The notes under the pieces were generated by a model that did no database searches, was not told the DNA's origin, and saw nothing but the letters and a program-made list of their open reading frames with translations. Below, piece after piece: positions 44,306 to 53,292 of a stretch of 64,000 nt of DNA (position 1 is the stretch's first letter; each line of letters begins with the position of its first letter). The position numbers were made by a program, and so were the translations under genes. Source of the stretch: SZUA-100 sp965248135 (GTDB lineage Bacteria > Pseudomonadota > Alphaproteobacteria > Rhizobiales > Rhizobiaceae); NCBI GenBank assembly GCA_965248135.1, contig CBDFIN010000011.1:1-64000 (forward strand). The letters run 5' to 3'.

Positions 44306-44333
44306 ACGGCCCCACACTTTCGCGTGGGGCCGT
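44306..44333 (-). terminator. intrinsic terminator between capsid gene and gp6
   Basis: On the minus strand ACGGCCCCAC and GTGGGGCCGT pair in a perfect 10-bp GC-rich stem with an 8-base loop (an inner C-G pair can close a TTTC/GAAA loop), followed by TTTTCTAT. It stands 30 bases after the capsid stop and 36 bases before the gp6 start. It would cut down transcription of the tail genes relative to the capsid gene. Confidence 0.8.
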
Positions 44334-44363
44334 CCTTTCGGCACAGCTACGGGAGGGGAGCGA

Positions 44364-45611
44364 TTACGCCGTGCCGAATTTCAACAATTTGATGGCGTCG
44401 AAATCCTGAACACCGCCACCAATCCGCTTGGTGGTGTAAAACAACACGTAGGGTTTGGCGGAATACGGGTCGCGCAATACGCGGACACCGGTGCGATCGA
44501 CGATCAGATAGCCCCGGCGGAAATCGCCGTAAGCGATGGCCATGGCATCACTGGCAATATCGGGCATATCTTCTGCTTCGATCAGGGGGAAACCCATTAG
44601 CGAAGCGTTCATGCCAACGCCAGCCGGCGCCTGCCAAAGGTAATTACCGTCAGCATCTTTCAGCTTGCGGATTTCGGCCTGGGTCTTGCGGTTCATCACC
44701 CAGTGGGCGTTCTGCCGGTAACCGGCTTTCAGCGCATAGATCGTGTCAATCAACACGTCGGAAGCATCACTGGCCGGAAAATCACCGTCGACACCGGTCG
44801 GGTGATACCCAAGGTTGCCCCAGCTCCAACTCGTCTCCGCCACCGTTGTTTCGGTGAGAAAGCCCTTAGGCTTGTTGACACCATCACCGGTAATGAACGC
44901 CGTACCTTCCTGCTCGGCAAAGGCGGTCTCAACCTCCTCGGCGATCCAGGCATCAACATCAACCGCCGCATCTTCAAGCAGCGTCGGTGTTGCCGCCGGC
45001 ATGGCGTAGAGTTCCATGGTCGGGAACTGAAGTTCGGCAAGGCTTGGCGAGGTGGTTTCGGGCCGCGCGGCCGTTTCGGCAACCCAGCCAACAGCCGGTC
45101 CGGTCTGGGCAAAGGGCTTTTTATAGATTGACGCCGACACCTGCCGCACACCGGCAATCGAACGGATTGGCGAAATCAACGCCAGACGCCTGCCGATCTC
45201 TGACGCCGTTTCATCGGGCACAAGATAGCCACCATCGGGATCAGAACCATAGGACAAGGCCTTTTCCTCAAGCTGGCGCAGGTTGCCTTCGTCACCGCTG
45301 CGAATATAGCTTGCAAAGCCTGCCTTGTGTTCCAGTTGGGCCGGGCTAGTGACAAGCCCTGAACCCAAAACCGGGCGTTGTTGTTTCAACATCAAATGAT
45401 CGAGATGGCGCTTTTGCTCATCGACGGCAGAGTTGATGCGGTTGACCTTGTCGACCGTCACCACATCTGCTGAAAGGCGCTTTTCGATCTGTCCGAGACG
45501 TTCGTCATTAGCGTCACGGAATGCTTCGAAACCGTCCTTGAACTCGTCAAAGGCGTCCGCGACGTCGGAAGAATAGGCTTTTACTTCCGGAGCGATTTTC
45601 TGGGTGTCCAT
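44364..45611 (-). CDS. gene transfer agent major capsid protein, gp5 (HK97 fold)
   Basis: A 415-residue HK97-fold capsid protein. The N-terminal 100 residues are a helical scaffold region (FDEFKDGFEAFRDANDERLGQIEKRL) likely removed by gp4. Mature marks are EEKALSYGSDPDGGYLVPDETA, FTQ-like GTAFITGDGVNKPKGFL and the C-terminal YLIVDRTGVRVLRDPYSAKPYVLFYTTKRIGGGV. It is the head-forming protein in an oblate GTA particle. The strong terminator after it fits its need for the highest copy number. Confidence 0.96.
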   Translation of the reverse strand: MDTQKIAPEVKAYSSDVADAFDEFKDGFEAFRDANDERLGQIEKRLSADVVTVDKVNRINSAVDEQKRHLDHLMLKQQRPVLGSGLVTSPAQLEHKAGFASYIRSGDEGNLRQLEEKALSYGSDPDGGYLVPDETASEIGRRLALISPIRSIAGVRQVSASIYKKPFAQTGPAVGWVAETAARPETTSPSLAELQFPTMELYAMPAATPTLLEDAAVDVDAWIAEEVETAFAEQEGTAFITGDGVNKPKGFLTETTVAETSWSWGNLGYHPTGVDGDFPASDASDVLIDTIYALKAGYRQNAHWVMNRKTQAEIRKLKDADGNYLWQAPAGVGMNASLMGFPLIEAEDMPDIASDAMAIAYGDFRRGYLIVDRTGVRVLRDPYSAKPYVLFYTTKRIGGGVQDFDAIKLLKFGTA

Positions 45612-45614
45612 TTT

Positions 45615-46307
45615 TCAATGTCTCCTTGGATTGACTGATTGGGCGGCCTGTCTGATCCTTTTGGCCAGGGCCGCTGATGAAATGCTGGCAGCGTCTTGCT
45701 TGCTGGCGATAGTTGCAAAGCCCTTGGCGATAACTGACTTCGCCTGACTTCTGGTCAGCCCCGCATCCCGCGTGAGCCAACGTTCGAATTCCCGCACCGT
45801 GGGCAACCGCCCGTCGGCCCGCTTAACCTGCGAAACCCGCGCCTGGGGCAACATGGGAAATGTCACCACCGAGATTTCCCAAAGATCGGCTTCGACAATT
45901 TCACGAATGCCGGATTTCCTGTCTCGGTTGCTTATTTTGGTCTTGAAGCCGATAGAAAGACCATCAAGCGCGCCAGAGCGCATGAGGTTCAACACTTCAG
46001 CGCCATTGGAGACATCCTTGATGATCCTGCCACGCACCCAAAGGCCGCGGTCGTCTTCGCGCAGTTCCTCCCAAACACCAATCGGCTTATCTGGATTGTG
46101 CTGGAATAACATGCGAATGCCGCTGGCCTTTCTTTCGCGGATAGAGCGCTCAAATGCGCCCTTCAATACCCGGTCGTTGCCAAGATCGGTCTGGCCGAAC
46201 AGACTTGCATATCCTGAGAATACACCGTCCTTCGTCACTTCATTGATCGGTGCGGTTGAGAATTTGCACTCCCGGCCGACTAGGACAGCATTTGTTGTAC
46301 CGGTCAT
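45615..46307 (-). CDS. gene transfer agent prohead protease, gp4
   Basis: A 230-residue HK97-type protease (peptidase U35). The marks are FSGYASLFGQTDLGNDRVLKGAFERS, the catalytic His in IRMLFQHNPDKPIGVWEE and the Ser in GALDGLSIGFKTKI. The C-terminal extension of about 70 residues (LTRDAGLTRSQAKSVIAKG) is usual in GTA versions. ATG at 46307 overlaps the previous gene by ATGA. It removes the N-terminal part of the capsid protein. Confidence 0.95.
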   Translation of the reverse strand: MTGTTNAVLVGRECKFSTAPINEVTKDGVFSGYASLFGQTDLGNDRVLKGAFERSIRERKASGIRMLFQHNPDKPIGVWEELREDDRGLWVRGRIIKDVSNGAEVLNLMRSGALDGLSIGFKTKISNRDRKSGIREIVEADLWEISVVTFPMLPQARVSQVKRADGRLPTVREFERWLTRDAGLTRSQAKSVIAKGFATIASKQDAASISSAALAKRIRQAAQSVNPRRH

Positions 46308-46663
46308 TTGCGGTTGCTCCTGTTGTTTTCGCTCGCATCGGAACGAGAGGGGGAAGACAGCCGATACTGGCTCGAAATCCGCGCGATCATGCCAAGCCCC
46401 CACCATGAAAACAGCGATGCGGCGGCAGCACCCATGAGAGAAACCTCAATCGGTGACAGCATGTGCGCCACACCCAGGGACGTAGAGATTTTGACCCCGG
46501 CCGTGGCGCCAAATACCAGGCCGGTGACAAGGCCGACACAAAGCCGCAAAGCAGCCTCCCGCCTGCCCTTCGGCAGCATATAGGCGATTGAGATCGCCGA
46601 GCCGGCCAGCGCGCCCGCCCCCTTGGCTGACCAGATATAGGCGGCCTGGCTAAAATCACTCAT
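46304..46663 (-). CDS. small membrane protein between portal and protease of the gene transfer agent
   Basis: A 119-residue protein with three hydrophobic segments (AGALAGSAISIAYML, LRLCVGLVTGLVFGATAG, VSLMGAAAASLFSWWGLGM) and a polar, Ser/Arg-rich tail. A gene at this place (g3.5) is regular in GTA clusters of Rhizobiales, as far as I recall; function unknown. ATG at 46663 overlaps the portal gene end by 8 bases and its stop overlaps gp4 by ATGA. It resembles a three-TM holin in outline, but no motif supports that name. Confidence 0.75.
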   Translation of the reverse strand: MSDFSQAAYIWSAKGAGALAGSAISIAYMLPKGRREAALRLCVGLVTGLVFGATAGVKISTSLGVAHMLSPIEVSLMGAAAASLFSWWGLGMIARISSQYRLSSPSRSDASENNRSNRK

Positions 46664-47891
46664 CGGCGTTTTCCCTGCCCTGTTTGTGGGCCGGGCGCTG
46701 GCGTGGGCTGTAACCCGCCGCCTGGCGTTTTTCGTTGTCATCGAGGAAATCGGCACTGTTGATGCGCTGCCACAGCGCCTCACGCTCCGGCGACAGGCCA
46801 TCAATCCGGTCAGCATCAAATGACAGGCGGAATGGTTCGTTCAAATGGCCCGAAAACCAATGGCCCAGAGAATCGTAACTACGCAGCACCAGCGGCATCA
46901 CCGTCTGCCGCCAAAATGCCCGATTGGCCTCGCGATAGTTGGCATAGGTATTATCGCCGGGAATGCCCAAGAGCATTGGCGGCACACCAAAGGCAAGGGC
47001 AATGTCACGCGCCGCACCATTGCGGGCCTGCATGAAATCCATGTCGCGCGGGCTGTAACTCATCGCCTTCCAGTCCAGCCCGCCCTCAAGCAGAAGTGGC
47101 CGACCAGCCTTTTGGGCGCCGGCATAGCCCTCCTCTAGTTCCCGTTTTAACCGGTCGAATTGTTCGTCTGACAGGTTCGCGCCATCGTTCGACGAATAGA
47201 TAAGCGCGCCAGAGGGTCGGGCAGAATTGTCGAGCAGCGATTTGTTCCACTGGCTGGCGGCATTATGCACATCGAGTGCCATTAGCGCCGCCTGCAATGG
47301 TGGAAAGCCGTGTTGGTCATCCAGCGGATGGAACAGGCTGAAATGCAACACCGACGTGTTACCACGGTCATCCGCCAGATGACGGATAGTTTTGCGATTG
47401 GCGGTATATTCATAGCCCGATGGCCAGCCATGGGCGTCGACCAGCACTTTCACCCGATCAGGGCGCAGGGCATGGAGCTCACGCGGATTATCGCCAAGCT
47501 TGACCATTTCCACATAGGCGTTGCCGGAAACCAGCAGATGACCGTAAATAGTCTCCATGAAGGTCTTGCCCGACTGGCGCGTATTGGGCCGGTTCAACAA
47601 GGTCAGCAGATCATGCTCATCAAGCGCCTGATCGCCGCGATAAAGTATCGGATCGGCGGTGGCAGCAGCCTCAGAAATCATCCGCACACACCGGTTTACC
47701 ACCGGATTGCGCATATAGCCGACGCGGGAAAGCGTAGCATAATCTCCCGCCGACCAGGCGGCGCGTGATTGGGCATGAAAGGCGAACATCGCCCCACCGG
47801 CATAGCTCTTTTTTTCCGTCGGTGCTGCCTGGTTAAAGGCAAACGGCAGGCTTGAGCGCACCCAGGCGGTGAGCCCTGAAGTTTTTGTCAT
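46656..47891 (-). CDS. gene transfer agent portal protein, gp3
   Basis: A 411-residue HK97-family portal. The marks are YMRNPVVNRCVRMISEAAA, LLVSGNAYVEMVKLGDNPRELHALRPDRVKV, HFSLFHPLDDQHGFPPLQAALMALDVHNAASQWNKSLLDNSARPSGAL and AFGVPPMLLGIPGDNTYANYREANRAFWRQTV. It forms the ring through which DNA enters the head. It follows gp2 by 20 bases. Confidence 0.96.
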   Translation of the reverse strand: MTKTSGLTAWVRSSLPFAFNQAAPTEKKSYAGGAMFAFHAQSRAAWSAGDYATLSRVGYMRNPVVNRCVRMISEAAATADPILYRGDQALDEHDLLTLLNRPNTRQSGKTFMETIYGHLLVSGNAYVEMVKLGDNPRELHALRPDRVKVLVDAHGWPSGYEYTANRKTIRHLADDRGNTSVLHFSLFHPLDDQHGFPPLQAALMALDVHNAASQWNKSLLDNSARPSGALIYSSNDGANLSDEQFDRLKRELEEGYAGAQKAGRPLLLEGGLDWKAMSYSPRDMDFMQARNGAARDIALAFGVPPMLLGIPGDNTYANYREANRAFWRQTVMPLVLRSYDSLGHWFSGHLNEPFRLSFDADRIDGLSPEREALWQRINSADFLDDNEKRQAAGYSPRQRPAHKQGRENADE

Positions 47892-47911
47892 GGTTTAATC
47901 CTGTTGTTTGA

Positions 47912-49228
47912 TCAGGCGGTGCGGATTCGCGGTTGACCGGGCTGGTTGAGCAATAGATAGCTAAGCGCCCAAACCAGTGCATCGAGCCGGTCTGGAGAAC
48001 GCCCCGAGGACAGACCATTTGGTCCAAAATCGCACATTTGATCCTCCAGTTCTGCAAAACACCCGGCATGGCGAACCTTGCCCTGCTCATAAAGAGCCGC
48101 CACCGGCTCGGCCCGCAGCCACTTGCCTCTTGTTGCCCGCACCTGATGGACCGGCAGCAGCGCATCAAACGAGCGCAAAATGGTTTCGACCATATCGCCA
48201 CCCTGATTGACTTCAGCTACAATGCAATCGGCGCTCCAACCGTGATAGGCGTTGATTGCGGCTTTGGCCCATTTTGACGGTGATGCAGCCGCAACCGTTG
48301 CATCTTCCAGCACGATCGCCCTGTTTTCCTCACCAATACCGGCAACGACAATGCCGCAAGCATCCGATTTGGCATGGGCAGTGACGGGCGGATCGACCGC
48401 AACAACTATGCGCCGCAGACGCGGTAAAACGGTATCGCGAATTCTCTCCAGTTGCTGTCGTTTCCATAGGGCATCGACACGGTCTTCGATCAATTCGCCT
48501 TCCAATTCCTGGCGGCCAAGCCTGGTACCGGCATATTCGCCAACCACGCGCTCTAAAAACCCCGAGGCCAGGTTTGCTTCGTTGTCCCTTGTGGCCGACC
48601 GGCTAATTAAGGTGCGGCCATCTGCAACCAGCTTTTTTATCAGCGCAATCGGCCGCGGTGTCGTGGTTATAACCTGGCGAGGATAGTCTCCAAGCCGAAG
48701 GGCGAATTGCAGCATATTCCAGGTTTCCTCCGCGTTGTTCCACTTGGCCAGTTCGTCGCACCATGCAGCACCAAATTGCGGACCGCGTAAACCGTCCGGC
48801 TCTTCTGACGTAAAAACCTGGGCAATAGCACCATTCGGCCAGACAACCTGCCGTTTCGAACTGATCCAGTTAGGCCGCTCCCGGCCGGGGTGAACCGCCA
48901 GAATGCCGGATTCACCCTCAATCATCACGTCGCGAACAGCCGCATAGGTTTCGCCAACCAGCGCCACGCGGCCAACCGGCTTGACGGCAAACATCGGATC
49001 ACCCGCAACAATGCCACGGACCCACTCGGCACCGGCGCGGGTTTTACCAGCCCCTCTTCCGCCCAGCAGCAGCCAATTTGTCCAGACCCCGGGAACAGCA
49101 TATTGCTTGTGTCCGGCACGCAACGGCCAAAGATAATGAAGCGCTTTGATTTCCCCGTCAGTCAATCTCTCCAGATATTGCCGGATCAACTTCCTCCCCG
49201 CCAATCGAGACAAGAAATGCCTCAACAT
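47912..49228 (-). CDS. gene transfer agent large terminase, gp2
   Basis: A 438-residue DNA-packaging motor. The ATPase domain has Walker A GGRGAGKTRAGAEWVRG, a Walker B-like FGAAWCDELAKW and VITTTPRP coupling motif. The nuclease domain has Asp residues in IVVAVDPPVTAH and SPDRLDALVWAL. The start is not certain: ATG at 49228 fits the usual length and gives an overlap of 71 bases with gp1; ATG at 49273 is possible. RcGTA packs about 4 kb of random host DNA with this motor. Confidence 0.94.
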   Translation of the reverse strand: MLRHFLSRLAGRKLIRQYLERLTDGEIKALHYLWPLRAGHKQYAVPGVWTNWLLLGGRGAGKTRAGAEWVRGIVAGDPMFAVKPVGRVALVGETYAAVRDVMIEGESGILAVHPGRERPNWISSKRQVVWPNGAIAQVFTSEEPDGLRGPQFGAAWCDELAKWNNAEETWNMLQFALRLGDYPRQVITTTPRPIALIKKLVADGRTLISRSATRDNEANLASGFLERVVGEYAGTRLGRQELEGELIEDRVDALWKRQQLERIRDTVLPRLRRIVVAVDPPVTAHAKSDACGIVVAGIGEENRAIVLEDATVAAASPSKWAKAAINAYHGWSADCIVAEVNQGGDMVETILRSFDALLPVHQVRATRGKWLRAEPVAALYEQGKVRHAGCFAELEDQMCDFGPNGLSSGRSPDRLDALVWALSYLLLNQPGQPRIRTA

Positions 49229-49643
49229 CCTGGCGGAGCGCCAATACGTCTTCACCACTGTTTCCGGCTGCATCCGTGTCCATTTCCTGTCTTTGATCGG
49301 CATTTTGCCTGAGCTGTAGGTCAACTTGCAGCGATTTGTTCAACGCAGTGATAATTGAGGTCAACGTGCGCAAGTGTTTTTCGGCTTCCGGCATCAACAT
49401 GCCGTTCTCGTCCAGTTCGCTCAGCCGCCCGTTCGCCTGACCGGCAAAACGGCTGATCAAACCGATCGTGTGTTTGTAGCTATAGGCATCCTCGCCGTTG
49501 CGAGACCAATTGTCTTTTTCTGCCCGATTAGCGATTGTCGACGACTGTTTGTCGCCAGCAACGGCCAAAACCTCCAGCGGAATGCCGTGCGTCTCATACA
49601 GTTCGCGCAACACCGCCCAACGTTCACTTGAACTGTAGTTCAT
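49158..49643 (-). CDS. gene transfer agent small terminase, gp1
   Basis: A 161-residue protein. The N-terminal helix-turn-helix-like region reads WAVLRELYETHGIPLEVLAVAGDKQSSTIANRAEKDNW, typical of GTA and phage small terminase subunits; the rest is a helical oligomerisation part and an acidic tail. In GTAs this subunit is thought to lack sequence specificity, which allows random packaging. ATG at 49643 is chosen because the predicted promoter (49755-49783) lies within the longer frame that begins at 49766. Confidence 0.85.
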   Translation of the reverse strand: MNYSSSERWAVLRELYETHGIPLEVLAVAGDKQSSTIANRAEKDNWSRNGEDAYSYKHTIGLISRFAGQANGRLSELDENGMLMPEAEKHLRTLTSIITALNKSLQVDLQLRQNADQRQEMDTDAAGNSGEDVLALRQDVEAFLVSIGGEEVDPAISGEID

Positions 49644-49754
49644 ATTCAGTGGCCTGATTTTTAAAGAGATCAATGATAGGTCGGACTGGGATCCATATTC
49701 AAGTGATGGAGCGGCAGAAGCGGATTTTCCCGACACCTCTTCGACTGTAGCAAA

Positions 49755-49783
49755 TGTATACCCCAACAGCGTTTCGGTGTCAA
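49755..49783 (-). promoter_or_regulatory. predicted sigma70-type promoter of the gene transfer agent cluster
   Basis: On the minus strand TTGACA (49783-49778) and TATACA (49760-49755) are separated by 17 bases. Transcription would begin near 49748, about 105 bases before the gp1 ATG. This is the best promoter-like pair near the head of the cluster. In Rhodobacter the cluster depends on GafA and RpoZ-linked activation; no such binding site is recognised here. Confidence 0.55.
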
Positions 49784-49814
49784 GGATTATTTTCTTATAA
49801 ACTGGTATTAATTC

Positions 49815-50306
49815 CTATTTACTGAATTTGAAAGGCTTTATCTCATGTTCCCCCGGCCAACTTGCCAGATGGTCCTCCAACTCCTCCGGAGCGATACCGT
49901 TTTCAGAGATAACACGACCTTTGATGCTTGCGCCCGCATTTGTCACCGTCGCCGGATCGCCACTAACAAGCGGATGCCAGTCAGGCAGATCTTTTCCTTC
50001 ATTGAGCAGCCGGTAGGCACAAGTCGGCGGTAACCAGTTGTATTGTCTCACACCTTTCGGCGTCAATTGCAGGCAATCGGCAACCAATTCAAAGCGCTGG
50101 ACATAATTGCGGCAACGGCAGGTTTCCTCATCAAGCTGATTGCAAACCACATTGGTCCAGAAGATTTCACCGGTATCCCAGTCCTCAAGCTTATTAAGGC
50201 AACACCGCGCGCAGCCATCGCAAAGCGATTCCCACTCTGTCATGGACATCTCGGCCAGGGTTTTTGTCTGCCAGAATGGTGGTGAAGAAATGGATTTGAT
50301 GCTCAT
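49815..50306 (-). CDS. YcgN-family cysteine cluster protein (UPF0260)
   Basis: A 163-residue protein of the UPF0260/YkgJ group. The cysteine clusters are LCDGCARCCLNKLED, VVCNQLDEETCRCRNY and PPTCAYRLL, which probably bind zinc or an Fe-S cluster; function unknown. The ATG at 50306 (MSIKSISSPPFW) begins the conserved region; the upstream frame is open for 37 codons. It lies 171 bases upstream of gp1 on the same strand, but a separate promoter for gp1 makes them independent units. Confidence 0.9.
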   Translation of the reverse strand: MSIKSISSPPFWQTKTLAEMSMTEWESLCDGCARCCLNKLEDWDTGEIFWTNVVCNQLDEETCRCRNYVQRFELVADCLQLTPKGVRQYNWLPPTCAYRLLNEGKDLPDWHPLVSGDPATVTNAGASIKGRVISENGIAPEELEDHLASWPGEHEIKPFKFSK

Positions 50307-50460
50307 TTTGATTTGGCCGTCCCTTGATATATGCATCACCTTCTTGATAAAGAACTGTGAATCCGGATTTGCAAGTAGTAATTTGACAGAATAGATTGAA
50401 CGCCCAACAATCGTCAAAGCGGGCTGGTAGCGTTGGTCAACCGAAAGAGGGAATACCTAG

Positions 50461-52641
50461 GTGAGCGATCCGTTCATTCAGGACCGAAAGAGCAGGGGTT
50501 GGTCCCGGCTGATGGCCGTCGATTCATGGATCGATTCGTCACTTTACCAACTGTTTGCCTCCGCCAGCGATTGGTGGGAATCAATCACCATCATATTTCG
50601 TCGATTTCGCGTTTACGGATTCAATAAATTCCTGGTGGAAATGTCCTGTGAAGGGCTAACGCTTGCACTGGCAGGGTTAATATTGTTATTGGCGCTGGCG
50701 CAGCCGGCTTTTGAGGCGTCGGAGAAGGATTGGCGTGCCCAAAGCGATTATTCGGTGACGTTTCTAGATCGGTTTGGTACAGAAATTGGCCGGCGGGGAA
50801 TTTTGCACAAGGAAGCCGAACCCGTAGATGCTCTGCCGGATCACTTCATCAAGGCCGTGTTGGCGACAGAGGATCGGCGGTTTTTCGACCATTTTGGCAT
50901 AGATTTTCTCGGCTTGACCAGGGCAATGGTGGAAAACGCGCGGGCCAATTCTGTCGTTCAGGGGGGCAGCACAATTACCCAGCAATTGGCCAAGAACCTC
51001 TTCTTGACCAACGAAAGGACGCTAGAGCGCAAAATCAAAGAGGCATTTTTATCGCTTTGGCTGGAGGTCAACCTGACCAAAAAGGAAATCCTCAAACTGT
51101 ATCTTGACCGGGCCTATATGGGTGGTGGCGCTTTTGGTGCAGCAGCGGCAGCCGATTTTTATTTCGACAAGAATATCAAAGACGTTACGCTGGCGGAAGG
51201 GGCTATGCTTGCCGGCCTCTACAAGGCGCCGACGAAATATGCCCCCCACATCAATTTACCGGCAGCGCGCGCCCGGGCCAACGATGTTCTCACTAACCTG
51301 GTTCAGGCTAATTTCCTGACAGAGGGCCAGGTCGTCTCCGCCCGCCGCAACCCGGCCAGCGTTGTTGAAAGAGACAGTAAAGATTCTCCCGACTATTTTC
51401 TTGACTGGGCATTCGCTGAAACCAAGCGACTTTCAGAACGGTTTACTACCCATACCCTGTTGGTTAGAACCACGTTCGATCCTGGAATTCAAAGCGCCGC
51501 CGATGATGCGGTGATTTCAAACTTGCGTCAATCTGGCGAGGATTTCGGTGTTTCACAAGCGGCGCTGGTGGTGATCGAGCGGGGTGGTGGCGTCCGCGGC
51601 ATCGTCGGGGGACGGGATTATGGTATCAGCCAGTTCAACCGGGCAACCCGCGCCTATCGTCAACCCGGCTCATCTTTCAAGCCGTTTGTCTACACCACCG
51701 CAATGCGCAACGGATACACGCCGAAATCGGTGATAGCCGATGCGCCGATAACCATTCGCGGCTGGTCCCCACGCAATTACAATGGACGGTATGCCGGTAA
51801 GATGAACCTGACCAGAGCGCTGGTAAAGTCGATCAACACAATTCCGGTTCGGCTTGGTGCCCAGATGGGCCGCAAGAAAATCGTCGAGACCGCACATTTG
51901 ATGGGTATCGAGTCACCGCTTCTCGCCAATCCCTCCATGCCGCTTGGTTCAAATGACTTGACCGTTATGGAGATGGCGACTGCTTATGGTGTATTCATGT
52001 CCGGCGGTTACCAAACCGGGCGGCACGGCATCGTTCAAATTTCTGACACTATCGGTAACGTGCTTTATAATCACTCCAGCGATGCACCTAAGCCGGAAAA
52101 AATTATCGAAGATGAAGCCATCGCCGCGATGAATTTGATGCTTTCCCAGGTGCCCGAATGGGGGACGGGACGCCGGGCTGCTTTGGATGGCATAAAATCT
52201 GCCGGAAAAACTGGAACCACTTCGGCCTATAAAGATGCCTGGTTTGTCGGCTATACCGGCAACTACGTTGCGGCGATTTGGTTTGGTAATGACAATTACC
52301 AGCCAACCCGCAGACTAACCGGTGGTCGGCTTCCGGCAATGACCTGGAAACGGCTGATGACCTATGCCCATCAAAACATCGAGATCAAACCCATTCCTCT
52401 GTTGGAAAATCAACAAGTGCCAAATGCAAAAAAAGCTATTGCAAAGAAAAAGGGTGGGGATGCAGGCGCCGACGCATTGACATTGGCGATTAGACAAAAA
52501 CCGCTGCCTGAGTCAACCAATGCGGTATTAATGGATATCGAAAAGTCGATCCGGCGGGCAAAAAGGCTTGATTTACCCACCCCTCCGGCGCATGCAAAAC
52601 TCGAACAGAAATCGTCATCCGGCGAAAAGGCACGTCAATAG
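50461..52641 (+). CDS. class A penicillin-binding protein (glycosyltransferase-transpeptidase)
   Basis: A 726-residue bifunctional peptidoglycan synthase, PBP1A-like. A TM anchor lies at about 64-84. The GT51 domain has ATEDRRFFDHFGID, QGGSTITQQLAKNLFLTNERTLERKIKEA and LYLDRAYMGGGAFG. The transpeptidase has the active Ser in GSSFKPFVYT, the SIN motif in VKSINTIPVRLG and KTGTT in SAGKTGTTSAYKDAWFVGYT. A GTG start at 50461 has AGAGGG ten bases upstream. The C-terminal 60 residues (Lys/Ala-rich) are disordered. It builds the cell wall in the periplasm. Confidence 0.93.
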   Translation: MSDPFIQDRKSRGWSRLMAVDSWIDSSLYQLFASASDWWESITIIFRRFRVYGFNKFLVEMSCEGLTLALAGLILLLALAQPAFEASEKDWRAQSDYSVTFLDRFGTEIGRRGILHKEAEPVDALPDHFIKAVLATEDRRFFDHFGIDFLGLTRAMVENARANSVVQGGSTITQQLAKNLFLTNERTLERKIKEAFLSLWLEVNLTKKEILKLYLDRAYMGGGAFGAAAAADFYFDKNIKDVTLAEGAMLAGLYKAPTKYAPHINLPAARARANDVLTNLVQANFLTEGQVVSARRNPASVVERDSKDSPDYFLDWAFAETKRLSERFTTHTLLVRTTFDPGIQSAADDAVISNLRQSGEDFGVSQAALVVIERGGGVRGIVGGRDYGISQFNRATRAYRQPGSSFKPFVYTTAMRNGYTPKSVIADAPITIRGWSPRNYNGRYAGKMNLTRALVKSINTIPVRLGAQMGRKKIVETAHLMGIESPLLANPSMPLGSNDLTVMEMATAYGVFMSGGYQTGRHGIVQISDTIGNVLYNHSSDAPKPEKIIEDEAIAAMNLMLSQVPEWGTGRRAALDGIKSAGKTGTTSAYKDAWFVGYTGNYVAAIWFGNDNYQPTRRLTGGRLPAMTWKRLMTYAHQNIEIKPIPLLENQQVPNAKKAIAKKKGGDAGADALTLAIRQKPLPESTNAVLMDIEKSIRRAKRLDLPTPPAHAKLEQKSSSGEKARQ

Positions 52642-52710
52642 GATGGTTGTTTTGACCGGAAGAGACAACAGTTGCCGATTCTCCTCACTTTCCGATGATG
52701 ATTGAAACAG

Positions 52711-53292
52711 ATGCGATTCTTGGCCAACTTGCTGATTATCTTAACAATTGGTCTGGCGGGTGGAGGTTTCTCTGCCAAATGGGCGGTTGAATCCGAACAC
52801 GGGTTTGGCGCCGTCATTATCGATGGATGGATATCTCGACCATTAGCTGGCAGCGTCGATGCAGACCCCTACACCAAGGCCTGGGTCGCCCGGGAAGGCA
52901 TTGTACCCCTCGGCGCTGCCGAAGGCTTGGCTTTCCAATTGATGCAAGATAACTCGGGAAATCCCCTGCGACGCGAATGTCACTACACGCTTTCAGGCAC
53001 AACACCACCGGCGAGATTTTGGACATTGTCTGCTCAGGACGAAAAGCGGCGTACCATTAAATCGGGCAATGGCGGCACGGGCGCATTTTTTTCACAAACA
53101 TTGCTCCGCTCTCAAGACGGCTCTTTTGCCATTGACATCAGCAGCCAGCCGGCTTCCGGCAACTGGATGACTATCACCGGTTCGGGGCAAATGCGGCTCG
53201 TATTGAGACTGTACGACACTCCCATAACCGGCAGCGCCGGTCTGGTTGAACCAGTAATGCCGCGGCTTGTTACGAAAGCCTGCCAGTCATGA
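52711..53292 (+). CDS. DUF1214 domain protein
   Basis: A 193-residue exported protein: a signal or anchor segment (FLANLLIILTIGLAGGGFSAKWAV) and a b-rich DUF1214 domain (VEPVMP-like end, ADPYTKAWVAREGIVPL, YTLSGTTPPARFWTLSAQDE). Function unknown. ATG at 52711 is preferred over the TTG three codons earlier. It is coupled to the following DUF1254 gene by ATGA; the two families usually occur together, and in Rhizobiales as this small pair. Confidence 0.8.
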   Translation: MRFLANLLIILTIGLAGGGFSAKWAVESEHGFGAVIIDGWISRPLAGSVDADPYTKAWVAREGIVPLGAAEGLAFQLMQDNSGNPLRRECHYTLSGTTPPARFWTLSAQDEKRRTIKSGNGGTGAFFSQTLLRSQDGSFAIDISSQPASGNWMTITGSGQMRLVLRLYDTPITGSAGLVEPVMPRLVTKACQS

